Assembly: GCA_039187815.1 (NCBI GenBank)
Contig: JBCCZI010000004.1
Location: 23,079 to 87,078 of the forward strand
Reading direction: 5' to 3'
Origin: Thermohalobaculum sp039187815
GTDB taxonomy: Bacteria; Pseudomonadota; Alphaproteobacteria; Rhodobacterales; Rhodobacteraceae
DNA: 64,000 nucleotides
Both the position numbers and the translations under genes were made by a program. The notes beneath the pieces are model-generated. The model was not told the origin of the DNA and made no database searches. It was given only the letters and a program-made list of their open reading frames with translations. This document shows positions 1 to 9,072 of the stretch, piece after piece (the first letter of the stretch is position 1; every line of letters begins with the position of its first letter).

Positions 1-25
1 CTTCGGGTCAGAGGAGGGATGCGCT

Positions 26-844
26 GTGGACATTCAATGGGCGCCGTGGCCAACTTTGCGAGGTATCGGCGATCGACAGCGGTCTCGGGTCGGGGCGATG
101 ACGCGTATCCATCCTCTCATCGGGAGCCTGCTCGGCCTTGCATTGGCGGCCATGGCCGTGGCGATGGCGGGGCCCGCGCAGGCCCAGCTGGCCTTGGAGG
201 AGCGTGCCCGCCTGCCCTCGGGCACCGCGTATCTCGAGGCCAAAGGCCGCGCGATCGATGCCGACGTCGTCTATTACGATCCAGCCCTGCCGGCGCCGCG
301 GCTGCGCACCAGCGAAGCCCCCGAACCCGAGGCCGGTCGCGGGTCGGCGCGCGAGGGTGATCTCCTCCCGGGGGAGGGTGTCGCGGCGGATCTGCGTGTG
401 ACCTTGGTCAGCCTGTTGGTGCTCGGCGCGCTCTTCTTCATCGTCTGGCGCTATGGGCCCGCGATGTCCGTCCCGCTCCGCAAGGGCGAGGCCGATCAGG
501 CGCGGCGGCGCGACCGCCCGGCCAGGCCCGCGACCGAGGCCGCACCGGAGCTTGCGAGCCTGACCACGATCCTCGCGATCCCGGATCGACAGCAAGCGCT
601 GATCCAGTTGGCGCGCGGGGTCTTGGCGCAGGTCCTGGCTGCCAATGATCTCTTGGCGCAGAGCAGCTGGACCCTGCGCGATGCCTTGCGCCGCGTCCCG
701 CCCTCGCAAAGCCATCGCGAGGCGCTCTCCCAGTTGCTGTTCGCCGCCGAGGGCGCGCAGTTCGGCGACCGCCCGGTCAACGAGGCGGATTTCACCGCCC
801 ATCTCGAACGCATTCGCCCGCTGTTGCGGGAGCTCTCGCCATGA
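26..844 (+). CDS. DUF4129-type membrane protein of MoxR operon
   Basis: First gene of a coupled MoxR operon. The protein (272 aa from a GTG) has a hydrophobic stretch after a short basic segment (MTRIHPLIG) ending at an AQA-like site, a second membrane segment near residues 125-145 (LRVTLVSLLVLGALFFIVW), and a cytoplasmic C-terminal helical region as in DUF4129 proteins. An AGGAGG sits 8 nt before the GTG at 26, which favours this start. The ATG at 98 would give a cleaner signal peptide, so the start is open. It overlaps the next gene by ATGA. The role is unknown in the family; genes of this type accompany MoxR/DUF58 and are thought to act in envelope functions. The operon may continue upstream of the window. 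Confidence 0.75.
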   Translation: MDIQWAPWPTLRGIGDRQRSRVGAMTRIHPLIGSLLGLALAAMAVAMAGPAQAQLALEERARLPSGTAYLEAKGRAIDADVVYYDPALPAPRLRTSEAPEPEAGRGSAREGDLLPGEGVAADLRVTLVSLLVLGALFFIVWRYGPAMSVPLRKGEADQARRRDRPARPATEAAPELASLTTILAIPDRQQALIQLARGVLAQVLAANDLLAQSSWTLRDALRRVPPSQSHREALSQLLFAAEGAQFGDRPVNEADFTAHLERIRPLLRELSP

Positions 845-2151
845 GCCGGGCGGACCAGCCCGCCGGCCCGCGGGGCGACATCCTGCTGATCGGCCTCATT
901 CTGGCCATCGCCTTTGGCGCGATGGCCTATCTGTCCGCCCAAAGCAAGCAGGAGCTGCGCCAGTCGCCGAGCGGCTTTGACGGCCTTGCCGACTGGCTGA
1001 ACCAGGAGGGCATCGAGACGCGCCCCTTCTTTGGCGGCTGGTCGGTCCCGGCCGACAGTGTCGGGCTGGCGATCATCCCGCTCTATGACGCGGATCTGAC
1101 CGCCCCGCGCCAGCGCCCCGCCACAACCGAAGAGCTGCTGGCCCAGCGGGATGAGTACGACATCGGTCTGCGCGCGTTGCTGACCAAGGCCGCCCAGGTG
1201 CCGATGCTGGTCATCCTGCCGAAATGGCGGAGCGGGATGCGGCTGACGGGGCTCGCCCATCCCGTGCTGACCATCGATCCGGGCGACACGGCCTCGGCGC
1301 TGCACGGGATCACAGGGGCGGATGTGGGCGCCGTGTCGCTGGCCGCCGAGGCGTTCACCCGCTTCGAGCACCGCATGTCGGGCGGCGAGACGCGCACGGC
1401 CACGCTCTATCTCGCCCAGACGATGGAGGGACGGGGCTGCCGCCCGATCCTCGGCGAGGTCGGGCGCATGCTGCTTGGCACCTGTCCGCTCGCGGTCGGG
1501 CCGCCCGGCAGCACGGTCGTCGTGCTCGCCGATCCCGATCTCTTCAACAATCACGGGCTGCGCTTGGCCGAGAATGCCTGGATCGCCCGCGATGTGGTCC
1601 AAACCCTGGCCCGCGAGGGGGCCGTCTATATCGACCACAGTCCGAGCAATTGGATCGTGCCGGGGCGCGATGCGGTCGAGCGGGAGCGGAGCTGGGAGGA
1701 TCTCGCGCGGTTCTTCGCCTATCCCGTCTCGCTGATCTGGCTGGCCGTGGCGGCGGTGATGGCGCTGGCGGTCATGCGCTCAGGCGTCCGGTTCGGGCCG
1801 GTGCCGCCCGAGCAAACGGCGCTCGAGGTCTCGCGGGCACAGGTGATCCGCGTCCGCGCGCGCCTGCTGCGCCTGACCGGCCAGGACGGCGCCTTGCTGA
1901 GCGCCTATGTGCCGGCGCGCCTTGCGGCCACGGCCCGGCGCCTGTTCGGTCCCGGCTATGCGCGGCGCGCGAGCGACGAGGCGGCGATCCTGCGCCATGC
2001 CGGCCGGCGCGACCCGGCGCTTGCCCAGCGGCTCGAGGCGCTGCTGGACCGGATCCGCGCCCTGCCCGCAACGCTGGCCGCGGCCGAGGCGATCCGATAT
2101 GTCGACGATCTGGATGTCTTGTTGGATCGATTGACCGATGACCCTCGATGA
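841..2151 (+). CDS. DUF4350 domain protein
   Basis: A 436-aa protein with one N-terminal membrane segment (ILLIGLILAIAFGAMAYL, about residues 14-31), an extracytoplasmic domain containing the DUF4350-like phrases FDGLADWLNQEGIETRPF and VVVLADPDLFNNHGL, and a second membrane segment near residues 296-312 (VSLIWLAVAAVMALAVM), followed by a basic helical tail. DUF4350 proteins lie between DUF4129 and MoxR genes in many bacteria and have no proven biochemical role. It overlaps both neighbours (ATGA upstream, 14 nt downstream), so it is translated with them. Family assignment rests on these motifs and on context. Confidence 0.75.
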   Translation: MSRADQPAGPRGDILLIGLILAIAFGAMAYLSAQSKQELRQSPSGFDGLADWLNQEGIETRPFFGGWSVPADSVGLAIIPLYDADLTAPRQRPATTEELLAQRDEYDIGLRALLTKAAQVPMLVILPKWRSGMRLTGLAHPVLTIDPGDTASALHGITGADVGAVSLAAEAFTRFEHRMSGGETRTATLYLAQTMEGRGCRPILGEVGRMLLGTCPLAVGPPGSTVVVLADPDLFNNHGLRLAENAWIARDVVQTLAREGAVYIDHSPSNWIVPGRDAVERERSWEDLARFFAYPVSLIWLAVAAVMALAVMRSGVRFGPVPPEQTALEVSRAQVIRVRARLLRLTGQDGALLSAYVPARLAATARRLFGPGYARRASDEAAILRHAGRRDPALAQRLEALLDRIRALPATLAAAEAIRYVDDLDVLLDRLTDDPR

Positions 2152-3094
2152 GTTGCGCGGGCAGTTGGCCCGCTTGCGGGACGAGATCGGGACGGCGGTG
2201 CTGGGCCAGGAGGAGATCGTCGATCTGCTCTTGGTGGCGCTCTTTGCCCGCGGACACGTGCTGATCGAAGGACCGCCCGGCACCGCCAAGACCCTGCTGG
2301 CGCGCAGCTTTGCCGCCGCCATGGATCTCGATTTCGGCCGCATCCAGTTCACCCCGGATCTGATGCCAGGCGACATTTTGGGCGCCTCGATCTTCGACTT
2401 CCAGAGCAATGCCTTTGTGCTGACCAAAGGGCCCGTCTTCAGCCAGGTGCTGCTGGCCGATGAGATCAACCGCGCGCCGCCCAAGACCCAGGCCGCCCTG
2501 TTGCAGGCCATGAGCGAGAACACGGTGACCATCGACGGCACGGACCATGCGCTCGGCCGCGAGTTCATCGTGATCGCCACCCAGAACCCCATCGAGCAGC
2601 AGGGCACCTATCCGCTGCCCGAAGCGCAGCTCGACCGGTTCCTGTTCAAGCTCAACATCGCGTTCCCGCCCGAGGCGGTCGAGATGGCGATCCTGCAAAA
2701 GCACGCGGCCGAACCGCTCGACGCGGGCGCCGAGACCCGCGGGATCGCCAAGGTGCTGGACCCCGCACAGCTGCAGGCGAGCCGCGACTTGATCGACGGC
2801 ATTCTGCTGAAGACTGACATCCTGGCCTATATCCTGCGCCTTGTCCGCGCGACGCGGGAGACCTCGGAGATCGCCTTTGGCGCCTCGACCCGGGCCGCAG
2901 ACGCGATCGCCGCCGCCACCCGCGCCTCGGCCGCCATGAACGGCCGCGATTTCGCCATCCCGGACGATGTCAAACGCCTGTTCGTGCCGGCCTTGCAGCA
3001 TCGCATCGTGCTGGGGCCGGCGGCCGAGATCGAGGGGCAAAGCGCTGAGCGGGTGCTCGAGAGCATCCTCGACCAGGTCGAGGCGCCCCGCTGA
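2138..3094 (+). CDS. MoxR family AAA+ ATPase
   Basis: A 318-aa AAA+ ATPase of the MoxR group. Walker A is GPPGTAKT at residues 45-52, Walker B VLLADE at about 103-108, and a sensor-1 region IATQNP is near 145-150. The C-terminal lid runs through residues 200-318. MoxR ATPases are chaperone-like and are typically encoded with DUF58/VWA partners, whose maturation or metal insertion they assist. Here the DUF58 partner follows directly. The start overlaps the end of the DUF4350 gene. Length and motifs are normal for the family, so the assignment is firm. The client of this particular MoxR is unknown. Confidence 0.93.
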   Translation: MTLDELRGQLARLRDEIGTAVLGQEEIVDLLLVALFARGHVLIEGPPGTAKTLLARSFAAAMDLDFGRIQFTPDLMPGDILGASIFDFQSNAFVLTKGPVFSQVLLADEINRAPPKTQAALLQAMSENTVTIDGTDHALGREFIVIATQNPIEQQGTYPLPEAQLDRFLFKLNIAFPPEAVEMAILQKHAAEPLDAGAETRGIAKVLDPAQLQASRDLIDGILLKTDILAYILRLVRATRETSEIAFGASTRAADAIAAATRASAAMNGRDFAIPDDVKRLFVPALQHRIVLGPAAEIEGQSAERVLESILDQVEAPR

Positions 3095-3111
3095 TCCGGC
3101 CGGCGCGACGC

Positions 3112-4404
3112 TTGCTGATCTTGGCCGCGGCGCTGGCGGTCGGCACGGTCGTGGCGGTCGCGCTGGGCGAGGCGCCGCGGGACGGGGCGATCGTGGCCTG
3201 GGCTGCGCTGTTGGCCGCTGCGCTCGCCGACATCGCGCTGTCGGTCCGCCCGATCCGCACCGCCCGAATTGATCTGCCGACCGAGGTGTTTGTGGGCGAG
3301 CGCGCCCGGCTCCGCGCCAGCTTTGAGGCCGAGAGCCGGGGCGCTCCGGATCGTCCAGAGGGCGTGGCCCGGTTGGATTGGCCGGCGGGGCTGAAGGGCC
3401 CGCGAGAGCTCACCATCCGCGCCGGGGCCGACGGGTTGCACGCCGAGGCCGAGCTCCTCGCCACCCGGCGCGGGGCTTGGGAGATCGGGACCCTATGGGT
3501 GCTGCGGCCCTCGCGCTTTGGCCTCTTTGAGATCATCTCCACGCTTGCCATCCACCGCGCGGTGCGCGTCGTGCCGAACATCCGCCTGGTGCAGTCGGGC
3601 CAGATCGCCGCGACCGTGATCTCGACGCTCTACGGGGTGAAGGAGAACCGGGCCATCGGCGACGGCTCGGAGTTCCACCAATTGCGCGAGTTCAGCCCCG
3701 GCATGGACGTGAAGGCCATCGACTGGAAGCGCTCGGCCAAACAGCGGGTGCTGCTGGCCAAGGAGCTGCGCGCCGAGCGCAACCACCATGTGATCCTAGC
3801 CATCGACAACGGCTATCTGATGTCCGAGGAGATCGCCGGTCTGCCCAAGATCGACCATGCGATCACGGCGGCGCTGGCCACGGCCTGGGCGGCGGCCATC
3901 GGCGGCGATCTGGTCGGCGCGTTTTCGTATGATGCACGCCCACGCAGCTTTCGCGCGCCGGTGCCCGGGCGCCAGGCCTTTGCCCAGTTGCGGAGCTGGA
4001 CGGCCGAGCTCTCTTACGTCGCGCGTGAGACCAACCACACCCTGGCGCTCAGCGCGCTGAAGGCCCGCACGCCCAAGCGCAGCCTGATCATCATCTTCAC
4101 CGATTTCGTCGATGTGACCTCGGCCGAGCTGTTGGTCGAGAACCTCGCCATGCTGGTGAAGCGCCATGTGGTGATCTTTGTGGCCATCCGCGACCCTGAT
4201 CTCGAGCGCCGCGTCGACGGGCGCCCGGACAGCATGGACGCGGTTGCCGAGCTGGTGACCGCCAACCTGATGCTGCGCGAACGCCGCACGGTCTTTGAGC
4301 GGCTGGCCCGGCTGGGGGTCTCGGTGGTGGATGCGCGCCCCGGCGAGGTGACGGCGCAGGTGATCTCGACTTATCTCGAGATCAAGACCCGGGAGATGAT
4401 CTGA
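3112..4404 (+). CDS. DUF58 domain protein, MoxR partner
   Basis: A 430-aa protein with two N-terminal membrane helices within the first 45 residues and the DUF58 signature around residues 185-215 (REFSPGMDVKAIDWKRSAKQ), followed by a von Willebrand A-like half (VILAIDNGYLM, SLIIIFTDFVD). DUF58 proteins are the constant companions of MoxR ATPases. The listed start is a TTG with a poor ribosome-binding site. The frame is open upstream to a CTG at 3091 that overlaps the moxR stop and would add a basic IRPARR leader, so the true start may be there. The stop overlaps the next start (TGATG). Confidence 0.85.
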   Translation: MLILAAALAVGTVVAVALGEAPRDGAIVAWAALLAAALADIALSVRPIRTARIDLPTEVFVGERARLRASFEAESRGAPDRPEGVARLDWPAGLKGPRELTIRAGADGLHAEAELLATRRGAWEIGTLWVLRPSRFGLFEIISTLAIHRAVRVVPNIRLVQSGQIAATVISTLYGVKENRAIGDGSEFHQLREFSPGMDVKAIDWKRSAKQRVLLAKELRAERNHHVILAIDNGYLMSEEIAGLPKIDHAITAALATAWAAAIGGDLVGAFSYDARPRSFRAPVPGRQAFAQLRSWTAELSYVARETNHTLALSALKARTPKRSLIIIFTDFVDVTSAELLVENLAMLVKRHVVIFVAIRDPDLERRVDGRPDSMDAVAELVTANLMLRERRTVFERLARLGVSVVDARPGEVTAQVISTYLEIKTREMI

Positions 4405-5402
4405 TGGAGGAGGCCGATCTCATCCGCTCCGCCCGCTTCCGGGCCGAGCGTGAGGGCGATTGGCGTCGCCTCGAGGCGCTGGTGACCCAGGCCGAGACCC
4501 GAGGGCTCCACCGGATGGAATTTGCCACGGCGCGCGATTTGGCCGCCCTCTATCGCCAGGCGACCACGTCATTGGCCATCGCGCGCGAGATCTCGCTCGA
4601 CCGGGCGCTGCTCGACTATCTCGAGGCGCTGACGGCACGCGCCTATCTCAGCGTCTATGCCCCGCAAGAGCGGATCGGTGGCGTCTTCCACCGCTTCTTC
4701 ACGCGCAGCGGACCGCAAGCGATGCGCCGGTCCTGGCCCTTCCTGCTGATCGGCTTTCTCTGCATGGGGCTTGGCGGGCTGACCGGCTATCTGCTCTATT
4801 TCGAGAACGCCTCCTGGTTCTATGTCTTCATGCCGCCCGAGCTATCGGGGGGCCGCGATCCGGCGGCCTCGACAGACTATCTCCGCTCGGTGATCTACGA
4901 CCAGAACCCGGCCAGCAGCGGGCTCTCGGCCTTTGCCGCCTATCTGTTCTCGCACAACACGCGGATCGCGATCTTCATCTTTGGGCTGGGCGCCTTTTTG
5001 TGTGCGCCGGCGATCCTGCTCACCTTCTACAATGGGCTGATCGTGGGGGTGTTTTTGGCGCTCCATGTGGATCGGGGGCTTGGGCTCGATCTGGTGGGAT
5101 GGCTCTCGATCCACGGGGTGACCGAGCTCTCGGCCATCTGCATCGCCTGTGCCGGCGGGGTGCAGCTTGGGGCAGCGGTCCTGTTCCCGGGCGATCTGCG
5201 CCGCGCCGAGGCCTTGCGCCTGGCCGGGCGCGATGCGGTCAAGCTGGCGATCATCGCCGCCATCATGCTGGTTGCTGCGGCGTTGCTCGAAGGCTTTGCC
5301 CGGCAATTGGTGCAGAGCCTCGAGGCCCGGCTCGCGCTCGGCTGGGGCGTGGGCGCGCTCTGGCTGCTGTGGGTTCTTGTGGCGGGGAGGCGGGCGCAAT
5401 GA
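4404..5402 (+). CDS. SpoIIM-like stage II sporulation M family membrane protein
   Basis: A 332-aa protein with a soluble N-terminal third rich in Arg and Glu and about five membrane helices after residue 110 (for example FLLIGFLCMGLGGLTGYLL and the IAIFIFGLGAFLCAPAILL region). The motif around TFYNGLIVGVF and WLSIHGVTELSAICIACAGG is typical of SpoIIM/DUF95 proteins. The name is historical: this organism is not a spore former, and the family is common beside RDD, DUF58 and MoxR genes in Gram-negatives. Start and stop overlap both neighbours, indicating co-translation. Function unknown beyond a membrane role. Confidence 0.8.
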   Translation: MEEADLIRSARFRAEREGDWRRLEALVTQAETRGLHRMEFATARDLAALYRQATTSLAIAREISLDRALLDYLEALTARAYLSVYAPQERIGGVFHRFFTRSGPQAMRRSWPFLLIGFLCMGLGGLTGYLLYFENASWFYVFMPPELSGGRDPAASTDYLRSVIYDQNPASSGLSAFAAYLFSHNTRIAIFIFGLGAFLCAPAILLTFYNGLIVGVFLALHVDRGLGLDLVGWLSIHGVTELSAICIACAGGVQLGAAVLFPGDLRRAEALRLAGRDAVKLAIIAAIMLVAAALLEGFARQLVQSLEARLALGWGVGALWLLWVLVAGRRAQ

Positions 5403-6322
5403 GCGCGGGGGCCACGCGCGATCTCCTCGATCGGACGGACCGGCTGATGAGCCCCGAGGGCGTGCCGATCCGCTTTGAGGTGGCGGGCCTTGGCGCGCGC
5501 TTTGGCGCTCAGCTGGCGGATATCGTGCTCTCCTCGTTGGCGGCGATCGCGCTGGTGGTCGCGCTGACCTTCAGCGGGCTCAGCAGCCCCCAGACCTTGG
5601 TCGCGGTCACGGCCATGGTCTTCCTGTTCATCCGCATTCCCTATTACGTGCTCAGCGAGCTCGCCTGGAACGGCCAGACCATCGGCAAGCGGTTCATGCA
5701 GATCAAGGTCGTCTCGAACGATGGAGGCGCGCTGACCACCCACGCCTTGGTGGTGCGCAATCTGATGAAGGAGGCCGAGATCTTCCTGCCGGGTACCCTG
5801 GTGCTCACGCTCAGCACCCAGACGCCCGTGCTGTCGCTTATCGCGCTCGCTTGGGTGATCGGGGTCCTGCTGGTTCCGATCCTCAACAAACGCTCCCGGC
5901 GGCTCGGCGACCTGATCGCCGGCACTTATGTGGTGCATTTGCCCAAGCCGATCCTGCTGGCGGATCTGGCCCAGGCGCCGCCGCCCGAACCGGACGGCAC
6001 CCAGACCTTTGTCTTCCTGACCCATCACCTCGATCACTACGGGATCTATGAGCTGCAGACGCTCGAGCAGATCCTGCGCGCCCGGGACCGCGCGCTCTCG
6101 GGCGCCGCCGCCGAGCGCCGTGCCGCCACCGACGCCCAGATCGTCGAGAAGATCCGCCGCAAGATCGATTTTGCCGACGCCGTGCCGCCCGAGGATCACG
6201 AGCGCTTCCTGCGCGCGTTCTACAACGCTCAGCGGGCGCATTTGGAACAGCGCCAGCTCTTTGGCGATCAGCGCACCGACAAGTACCACAAGTTCCACAA
6301 ACAGGCCGGCCCCGCCGACTAG
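5399..6322 (+). CDS. RDD family membrane protein
   Basis: Begins at the ATG that overlaps the SpoIIM-like stop (ATGA); a longer reading upstream in this frame is out of frame with the real preceding gene. The 307-aa product carries the RDD fold: GARFGAQLADIVLSSLAAIAL in the first helix, WNGQTIGKRFMQIKVVSNDGG between helices, and NKRSRRLGDLIAGTYVVH near residue 170. A long hydrophilic C-terminal tail (about 120 residues, rich in Arg/Glu, likely helical) is cytoplasmic. RDD proteins are transporters or membrane-associated proteins of poorly known role. It is the last gene of the MoxR operon. Confidence 0.85.
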   Translation: MSAGATRDLLDRTDRLMSPEGVPIRFEVAGLGARFGAQLADIVLSSLAAIALVVALTFSGLSSPQTLVAVTAMVFLFIRIPYYVLSELAWNGQTIGKRFMQIKVVSNDGGALTTHALVVRNLMKEAEIFLPGTLVLTLSTQTPVLSLIALAWVIGVLLVPILNKRSRRLGDLIAGTYVVHLPKPILLADLAQAPPPEPDGTQTFVFLTHHLDHYGIYELQTLEQILRARDRALSGAAAERRAATDAQIVEKIRRKIDFADAVPPEDHERFLRAFYNAQRAHLEQRQLFGDQRTDKYHKFHKQAGPAD

Positions 6323-6465
6323 CTCTCGATGCCCGTTGCCCAAAGGCCGCCGGTGCGGCGCGTGCCCGGTTGCGCCCAACCACAAATCTGTGATGTTACC
6401 GGTATACGGATTTGAGCACGGTCGGGCGCCGAACCCACCGCCACGCGATATGCGGGAGCCAAGAG

Positions 6466-7254
6466 ATGAGTCTCTCCACGGACCAAGCCCCCAAAGCCTC
6501 TCTGGGCGTTGGTGCCCTGATCAGCGACAGCTTCTCGGTCTTTTTCAGCAAGATCATCCATATCCTGGTGCTGGGCTTTGTCCCCGCCCTGGCTGGGCTG
6601 GTGATCTCGGGCTTTGTCCAAGGTTGGGGCATCACGGTGGGGCTCGAGACCCCGGCCCCCGGCGATTTCGCCGTCGTGCCGTTGTTCCTCTCGCTGATCC
6701 TCCAGCTGGCGGTCTATGGCATCGGCGTCGCGATGCTGGTGCTGCTGGCCTATGACGCCAAACAGGGCCGCTCGCGCCCGATCGCGGGGTACTTCATCCC
6801 AGCGCTCCAGTCGGCCGTGCCAATCGCCATCCTCACCATGGCAGCCACGCTGTTGATGGGCCTGGGGCTGGTCGCCTTCGTCATCCCGGGCATATGGATC
6901 TATGCTTGCCTCTCGGTGATCGTGCCGGCGGTGATGATCGACCGCAGCGGGTTTGGCGCCCTGCAGCGGAGCTTCACCCTGACCAAGGGCTATCGTTGGC
7001 CGATCGTCGTTGTCCTCATCGTGGTCATGATCTGCACGGGCCTGATCAACACTGCGGCGATGTTTCTGTTCGGGCTGATGGCGGCTGCGCTCGGCACGGG
7101 TGGCCTGATGATCTTTGTCACGGTGATGGGGCTGTCGGTGATTGCAGCGCTGTCCTATGGGCTGACCGGGATCGCGCTGGTGCTGATCCATGCGCGGCTT
7201 TGCGAGATCAAGGAAGGCGCCCGAATCAGCGATCTGGCCTCGGTCTTCGACTGA
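6466..7254 (+). CDS. polytopic inner-membrane protein, unknown function
   Basis: I start this gene at the ATG preceded by CGGGAG rather than at the earlier in-frame start 54 nt upstream. The 262-aa product has about six membrane helices (for example IIHILVLGFVPALAGLVISG and RWPIVVVLIVVMICTGLI) and a loop FGALQRSFTLTKGYRW, a layout seen in membrane proteins of the glycerophosphoryl-diester-phosphodiesterase-membrane/DUF7847 type. No catalytic motif is visible. It follows the MoxR operon on the same strand after a 143-base gap and may be transcribed separately. Confidence 0.65.
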   Translation: MSLSTDQAPKASLGVGALISDSFSVFFSKIIHILVLGFVPALAGLVISGFVQGWGITVGLETPAPGDFAVVPLFLSLILQLAVYGIGVAMLVLLAYDAKQGRSRPIAGYFIPALQSAVPIAILTMAATLLMGLGLVAFVIPGIWIYACLSVIVPAVMIDRSGFGALQRSFTLTKGYRWPIVVVLIVVMICTGLINTAAMFLFGLMAAALGTGGLMIFVTVMGLSVIAALSYGLTGIALVLIHARLCEIKEGARISDLASVFD

Positions 7255-7317
7255 CCCGACCCCGGACGCGCGGCCCGTCTGCCCCCCGTCCGCCCCCCGT
7301 CCGCCCGTTTGGCGGCC

Positions 7318-8202
7318 CTAGGCCGTCGCCCGCGCGGCCGGTGTGGTGGCCAGACCCTCTTTCAGCGCGCCGGCCAGGGCGTTTGCAATCGCCGCAGGAG
7401 CGCTCTCGGCGATCAGCAAGGTGCGGATGGTGGCTGGCAAGGGCGGGAGCCCTCGGCTCGGCGGCGCCGGGCGCATCCCCGGCTCGATCGCCCGCGCGGG
7501 CAGGACCCCGATCGCCAGACCCGCCCGGATCGCACAGCGCAGGTTCGAGAAGCTGGTGCTGGTGAAGGTCACGTTGAAGGGGCGGCCCGCTTGGGTCAGG
7601 GCGGCGATCGGCATCTTGCTCCAGCCGCAGTCCCGGTCGAGCACCGCCAGCGGCACCGGCGCCTCGGGCGGGCACTCAAAGCCTTTGCCCTCGACCCAGT
7701 GCGTCTCTTCGGTCTCGAGCCACTCCCCACCCTCGGCCTGTGGCCCGGCGACCACCGCCACATCCAGCCGCCCCTCGCGGATCGTACGGGCAAAGCCGCC
7801 GGTGCAGCCCGAGGTCACCACCACATCGACCAGCGGGTGGGTGCGCCCGAACCGGGCCAGCACCCGCTCGAAGATCATGTCGTCGTAGTGGTCCGGGATG
7901 CCGACCCGCATCTTGCCGCGCAGCGCGGGCCCGAACATGGCGCGCACCCGCTGGAGATCGCTCAGGATCGACTGGGCCAGAGGCAACAGCCGCTCGCCAT
8001 CGGGGGTGAGCGCCATGCCGCGGGGCAGCCGCTCGAACAGCCGGGTGTCGAGCGCGGTCTCGATCTTGCGAAGCTGCACGCTCAGCGCCGATTGGGTGCG
8101 GTTGAGCTCGGCCGCCGCCAGGGTCAGATGCTGATGCTCGGCAATCGCCACAAAGGTGCGCAGCAGTTCGCTGTTCAGGGGCGGGCGTTCGATTTTGTTC
8201 AT
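7318..8202 (-). CDS. LysR family transcriptional regulator
   Basis: A 294-aa LysR-type regulator. The winged helix-turn-helix occupies residues 1-60 (LRTFVAIAEHQHLTLAAAEL, then RTQSALSVQLRKIE) and the rest is the periplasmic-binding-like effector domain. It is transcribed divergently from the TauE/SafE exporter at 8275 across a 72-base AT-rich gap, the usual layout for a LysR protein controlling its neighbour. The start at the ATG is preceded by GAGAG. The effector is unknown; a sulfonate, sulfite or organic acid is possible given the exporter but is inference. Confidence 0.9.
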   Translation of the reverse strand: MNKIERPPLNSELLRTFVAIAEHQHLTLAAAELNRTQSALSVQLRKIETALDTRLFERLPRGMALTPDGERLLPLAQSILSDLQRVRAMFGPALRGKMRVGIPDHYDDMIFERVLARFGRTHPLVDVVVTSGCTGGFARTIREGRLDVAVVAGPQAEGGEWLETEETHWVEGKGFECPPEAPVPLAVLDRDCGWSKMPIAALTQAGRPFNVTFTSTSFSNLRCAIRAGLAIGVLPARAIEPGMRPAPPSRGLPPLPATIRTLLIAESAPAAIANALAGALKEGLATTPAARATA

Positions 8203-8217
8203 GCTAACATTCTCTCA

Positions 8218-8233
8218 ATTCATTTTATTCATT
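8218..8233. promoter_or_regulatory. direct repeat in LysR/TauE divergent promoter region
   Basis: Two copies of ATTCATT (8218-8224 and 8227-8233), one every 9 bases, lie in the AT-rich gap between the divergent LysR gene and the exporter gene. The spot suits regulator binding or a promoter. There is no further support. Confidence 0.25.
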
Positions 8234-8274
8234 AGGATACAGGCCCTAGGCTCAGCCCTGCAACCGAAAAGGGG

Positions 8275-9051
8275 GTGGCTGTGGGACCTGGGGATTTCGC
8301 GCTCTTGCTGGGGGTCGGGCTGATCGGCGGCGTTTGGAATGCGGTTGCAGGCGGCGCGACGCTGTTCACCTTCCCCGCGCTGATGGTGGTCGGGTTGCCG
8401 CCGGTGGTGGCGAACGCCACGAACTATCTCGGTCTGCTGCCCTCCAATGCCGCCGCCATGGCCGCCTATCGCTCAGAGCTGCGCGCCTTGGGGCCGAGCC
8501 TCTTGCCGCTCGCCGTCCTCTCAGGCCTCGGCGCGGCGATCGGGTCGGCGCTGCTCTTGGTCTCCGAGCCCGAGACCTTCATAGCCCTGGTGCCGGCGCT
8601 GTTGCTGATTGCGACGCTGCTGTTTGCCTTTGGTGAGCCGATCCGGCGTGGGCTCCTCCGCCTGGCCGGCGCGGCCCGGGCGGGCTCGGCGGCGTGTACG
8701 GTGCTGTTTTTGGCCTCGATCTATGGCGGCTATTTCGGGGCCGGGCTCGGGATCATTCTGCTCGCCATCGCGCAGGTGCTTGGCCATACCGAGTTTCACA
8801 AGGCCAACAGTCTCAAGAACTTGCTCGCAACGAACTTCACGCTGATCAGCATCGCGATCTTTGGGGTCGGAGGGCTGATCGACTGGCCGGCCGCCTTTGC
8901 CATGATGCTGGGCAGCACCGCCGGAGGCTATTTTGGCGGTCGCTGGGCGCGCCATGTGAACCCGCAGATCCTGCGCCATCTGGTCATCGGCTTTGGTCTG
9001 GTGCTGTCCGCGGCCTATGCTTGGCAACTTGCGACCGATCCCGCCCTCTGA
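8275..9051 (+). CDS. sulfite exporter TauE/SafE family protein
   Basis: A 258-aa membrane protein with seven to eight helices and the family phrases GLIGGVWNAVAGGATLFTFP near the N-terminus and SIYGGYFGAGLGIILLAI in the second half. TauE/SafE proteins export sulfite, sulfoacetate or related organosulfonates, or import small acids. The start is GTG; a second GTG six bases later sits better behind the AAGGGGG and is an alternative. It is divergent from a LysR regulator that probably controls it. The substrate cannot be read from the sequence. Confidence 0.85.
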   Translation: MAVGPGDFALLLGVGLIGGVWNAVAGGATLFTFPALMVVGLPPVVANATNYLGLLPSNAAAMAAYRSELRALGPSLLPLAVLSGLGAAIGSALLLVSEPETFIALVPALLLIATLLFAFGEPIRRGLLRLAGAARAGSAACTVLFLASIYGGYFGAGLGIILLAIAQVLGHTEFHKANSLKNLLATNFTLISIAIFGVGGLIDWPAAFAMMLGSTAGGYFGGRWARHVNPQILRHLVIGFGLVLSAAYAWQLATDPAL

Positions 9052-9072
9052 GGACAGTACGGCAAAGAGAGC

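Noticed and set aside
5027..6385. Minus-strand 452-codon frame across the SpoIIM-like and RDD genes
   Set aside because: Rich in His/Arg/Gln as expected for an antisense frame of GC-rich DNA; no motif.
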